From assembly GCF_013408535.1 (NCBI RefSeq), contig NZ_JACBZA010000001.1:124001-188000 (forward strand): a stretch of DNA of 64,000 nt, in the 5' to 3' direction. Of the stretch, positions 62,094-64,000 are shown piece after piece (positions within the stretch are counted from its first letter, which is position 1; every line of letters begins with the position of its first letter). Under the pieces are notes generated by a model, which was not told the origin of the DNA, searched no databases, and worked only from the letters and a program-made list of their open reading frames with translations. Origin of the DNA: Actinopolymorpha cephalotaxi (GTDB lineage: Bacteria > Actinomycetota > Actinomycetes > Propionibacteriales > Actinopolymorphaceae). A program made the position numbers and the translations under genes.

Positions 62094-64000
62094 ATGGCAC
62101 CAGACATCACACGTGCGGACGGAAAGCTGGGCTGGGGAATTCTCGGCCCGGGCAACATCGCCCGCCGCTTTGCAGGAGACCTCCCGGCGTCGAGCACCGG
62201 CGTGCTCGTGGCCGTGGGCAGCCGCGACCTCGACAAGGCGAAGGCGTTCGCCGCGGAGTTCGGCGGCGCCCGCGGCTACGGCAGCTACGAGGAACTACTC
62301 GCCGACGACGAGGTCGACGCGGTCTACATCTCGACCCCGCACCCGCAGCACGCCCAGTGGGCGATCAGGGCGGCCGAGGCGGGCAAGCACATCCTGTGCG
62401 AGAAGCCCCTGACCGTGAACCACGCCGAGACGATGGCCGTGATCGAGGCGGCCCGCGAGCATGACGTCTTCTTGATGGAGGCGTTCATGTACCGCTGCGT
62501 GCCGCAGACCGCGGCGCTGCTGGACCTGTTGCGCGAGGGCGCGATCGGGAAGATCCACCAGATCGAGGCGTCGTTCGCGTTCGGTGGCTCCCCGAACCCG
62601 GGCAGCCGGCTGTGGGACCCCGAGCTCGCCGGCGGCGGCATCCTCGACGTGGGCGGCTATCCCGTCTCGATGGCCCGGCTGATCGCCGGCGTCGCGGCCG
62701 GGCAGCCGTTCGCCGACCCGGAGTCGGTCAGCGCGGTCGGCCGGGTCGGCGAGACCGGTGTCGACGAGTGGACCGCGGCGACCCTCACGTTCCCCGGTGG
62801 AGTGTCCGCCCACGTGGTGACCGGCATCCGCAAGGGCGCGGAGAACGTCGTCCGGGTGGTCGGCAGCGAGGGCTACCTCGTGGTGCCCAACCCGTGGCTG
62901 CCGGCCCGGGACGGAAGCAGCGCGGGCATCGAGGTGCACCGCGTCGGTGAGGACGACCGGCACGTCGAGGTGGAGACGGTTCCGCTGTACGCCGCCGAGG
63001 CCGACACGGTGGCCGCGCACCTGGCCGACCGCCAGGCGCCGGCGATGGCCTGGGCGGACTCCCTCGGCCAGGCGGCCACCCTGGACGCCTGGCGGGCCGC
63101 CATCGGGCTGGAGTACCCCTCGGAGCGGCTGGACGCGAACCGGCCGACCGTGCACCGTCGGCCGCTGCGCCGGCGCGACGACCACACCATGAAGTACGGC
63201 CAGATCGTGGGCGTGGACAAGCAGGTCTCCCGCCTGGTGATGGGCGTGGACAACCAGATGAACCTCTCGCACGGCACCGCGATGTTCGACGACTTCTTCG
63301 AGCGCGGCGGGACCACCTTCGACACCGGCTACATCTACGGCCGGGGACAGTGCGAACGCGTTCTGGGGCAGTGGATCCACAACCGCGGTGTCCGCGACGA
63401 CGTGGTGGTCATCGGCAAGGGAGCGCACACCCCGCACTGCGACCCGGAGTCGATCACCCGGCAGCTGCACGAGTCGCTGGAACGCCTGCAGACCGACTAC
63501 GTCGACGTGTACTTCATGCACCGGGACAACACCGACTACCCGGTGGGCGAGTTCGTCGACGTGCTGGACGAGCACTACCGTGCCGGCCGGATCAAGGCGT
63601 TCGGTGGTTCGAACTGGACCCTGGAGCGCCTCGCCGAGGCGAACGCCTACGCCGAGGCCAACGGCCGTCAACCCATGGTTGCGGTGAGCAACAACTTCAG
63701 CCTGGCAAGGGCGCTGGACGTTCCCTGGGCCGGCTGCCTGGCGATCAGCGACGACGAGTCCCGGCAGTGGCTGGAGAAGAACCAGCTGGCGCTGATGCCC
63801 TGGTCGAGCCAGGCGCGGGGCTTCTTCACCGGACGTGCAAAGCCCGAGGACCGTTCCGACGCGGAACTGGTGCGGTGCTGGTACAGCGACGACAACTTCG
63901 AGCGCCTGGCCCGGGCCACGTCGCTGGCGCGCAAGCGGGGTGTGCACCCGACCGCGATCGCGCTGGCGTACGTCCTGCACCAGGACTTCCCGACGTTCCC
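62094..64000 (+). CDS. Gfo/Idh oxidoreductase fused to aldo/keto reductase (3' partial)
   Basis: One frame runs from the ATG at 62094 past the right edge. Residues 1-~355: Gfo/Idh/MocA (WGILGPGNIARRFAGDL, catalytic EKP in HILCEKPLTVNHAETM, ELAGGGILDVGGYPVSMARLI). From ~363 (MKYGQIVGVDKQVSRLVMGVDNQ): an aldo/keto reductase barrel with catalytic Asp/Tyr in FDTGYIYGRGQCERVLGQW, Lys in VVIGKGAHTP, His in VYFMHRDN and FGGSNWT. Both dehydrogenases probably act in turn on one sugar. Divergent from the ABC operon, 256 bp apart. Confidence 0.87.
   Translation, partial: MAPDITRADGKLGWGILGPGNIARRFAGDLPASSTGVLVAVGSRDLDKAKAFAAEFGGARGYGSYEELLADDEVDAVYISTPHPQHAQWAIRAAEAGKHILCEKPLTVNHAETMAVIEAAREHDVFLMEAFMYRCVPQTAALLDLLREGAIGKIHQIEASFAFGGSPNPGSRLWDPELAGGGILDVGGYPVSMARLIAGVAAGQPFADPESVSAVGRVGETGVDEWTAATLTFPGGVSAHVVTGIRKGAENVVRVVGSEGYLVVPNPWLPARDGSSAGIEVHRVGEDDRHVEVETVPLYAAEADTVAAHLADRQAPAMAWADSLGQAATLDAWRAAIGLEYPSERLDANRPTVHRRPLRRRDDHTMKYGQIVGVDKQVSRLVMGVDNQMNLSHGTAMFDDFFERGGTTFDTGYIYGRGQCERVLGQWIHNRGVRDDVVVIGKGAHTPHCDPESITRQLHESLERLQTDYVDVYFMHRDNTDYPVGEFVDVLDEHYRAGRIKAFGGSNWTLERLAEANAYAEANGRQPMVAVSNNFSLARALDVPWAGCLAISDDESRQWLEKNQLALMPWSSQARGFFTGRAKPEDRSDAELVRCWYSDDNFERLARATSLARKRGVHPTAIALAYVLHQDFPTF

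Noticed and set aside
62295-63980. 561-codon minus-strand open frame
   Set aside because: Antisense of the Gfo/Idh-AKR fusion, whose motifs on the plus strand are unambiguous.

Overview
The window is very GC-rich throughout and is packed with genes that start with GTG about as often as ATG. It carries several families typical of Actinobacteria: an IdeR/DtxR regulator, a DUF3027 protein, a DUF2530 protein, a DUF222/13E12-type HNH protein, an MmyB-like regulator and many LacI/Gfo-Idh/ABC sugar genes. Many starts have no Shine-Dalgarno but a TAnnnT- or GAnnAT-like hexamer 6-8 nt upstream, the usual layout of leaderless actinobacterial genes. I infer a soil or plant-associated actinomycete, possibly of the Propionibacteriales (Kribbella/Actinopolymorpha-like). 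The genus is a guess. I saw no rRNA, tRNA, CRISPR array or prophage.

Layout. 0-7 kb is core-like: a HAD-LarE fusion cut by the left edge, a cold-shock protein, an MFS carrier, DUF3027, DUF2530, a purine permease and an SDR. 7-19 kb holds regulator/transporter pairs (MarR+MFS, AraC+TIGR03086, MmyB-like+MFS), ThpR, a sulfite-oxidase-like molybdoenzyme, methionine aminopeptidase, a YdcZ-type carrier and a YesL-like protein. 19-25 kb has a secreted, membrane-anchored protein behind a small coupled ORF, then serC, a methyltransferase, pdxH, a possible small RNA/short-ORF locus and a phosphoesterase. 25-30 kb is an amino-sugar operon: a DeoR repressor, then SIS isomerase/deaminase, ROK kinase, NagA-type deacetylase and class II aldolase. 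30-32 kb is a TetR-controlled pair.

34.0-35.5 kb is a complete ISL3-family insertion sequence with 20/23-bp terminal repeats and an exact 8-bp target duplication. It sits inside what reads as a LexA (SOS) box at the start of the DUF222/HNH gene. 35.7-42.3 kb is a sugar-acid type catabolic cluster (TIM-barrel isomerase, DUF993, Gfo/Idh, LacI, BKACE, 2-hydroxyacid dehydrogenase). Two near-identical LacI-type operators, 2.2 kb apart, tie it together. 42.6-44.4 kb has ideR and a methyltransferase. 44.4-49 kb is a LacI/alpha-L-rhamnosidase pair with a clear promoter and operator. 49-51.4 kb has a truncated response regulator, a nucleotidyltransferase and a MetF-like protein. 51.4-55.4 kb is a 1308-residue secreted subtilase.

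55.7-64 kb is again sugar related: a ThuA-Gfo/Idh pair, an orphan LuxR-type regulator, an ABC sugar importer (lipoprotein plus two permeases, no ATPase) and a Gfo/Idh-aldo/keto reductase fusion running off the right edge. Overall the region looks like scavenging of plant or microbial polysaccharides: secreted enzymes release sugars, ABC carriers import them, and cytosolic dehydrogenases, isomerases and aldolases feed them into central metabolism under local LacI/DeoR repressors.
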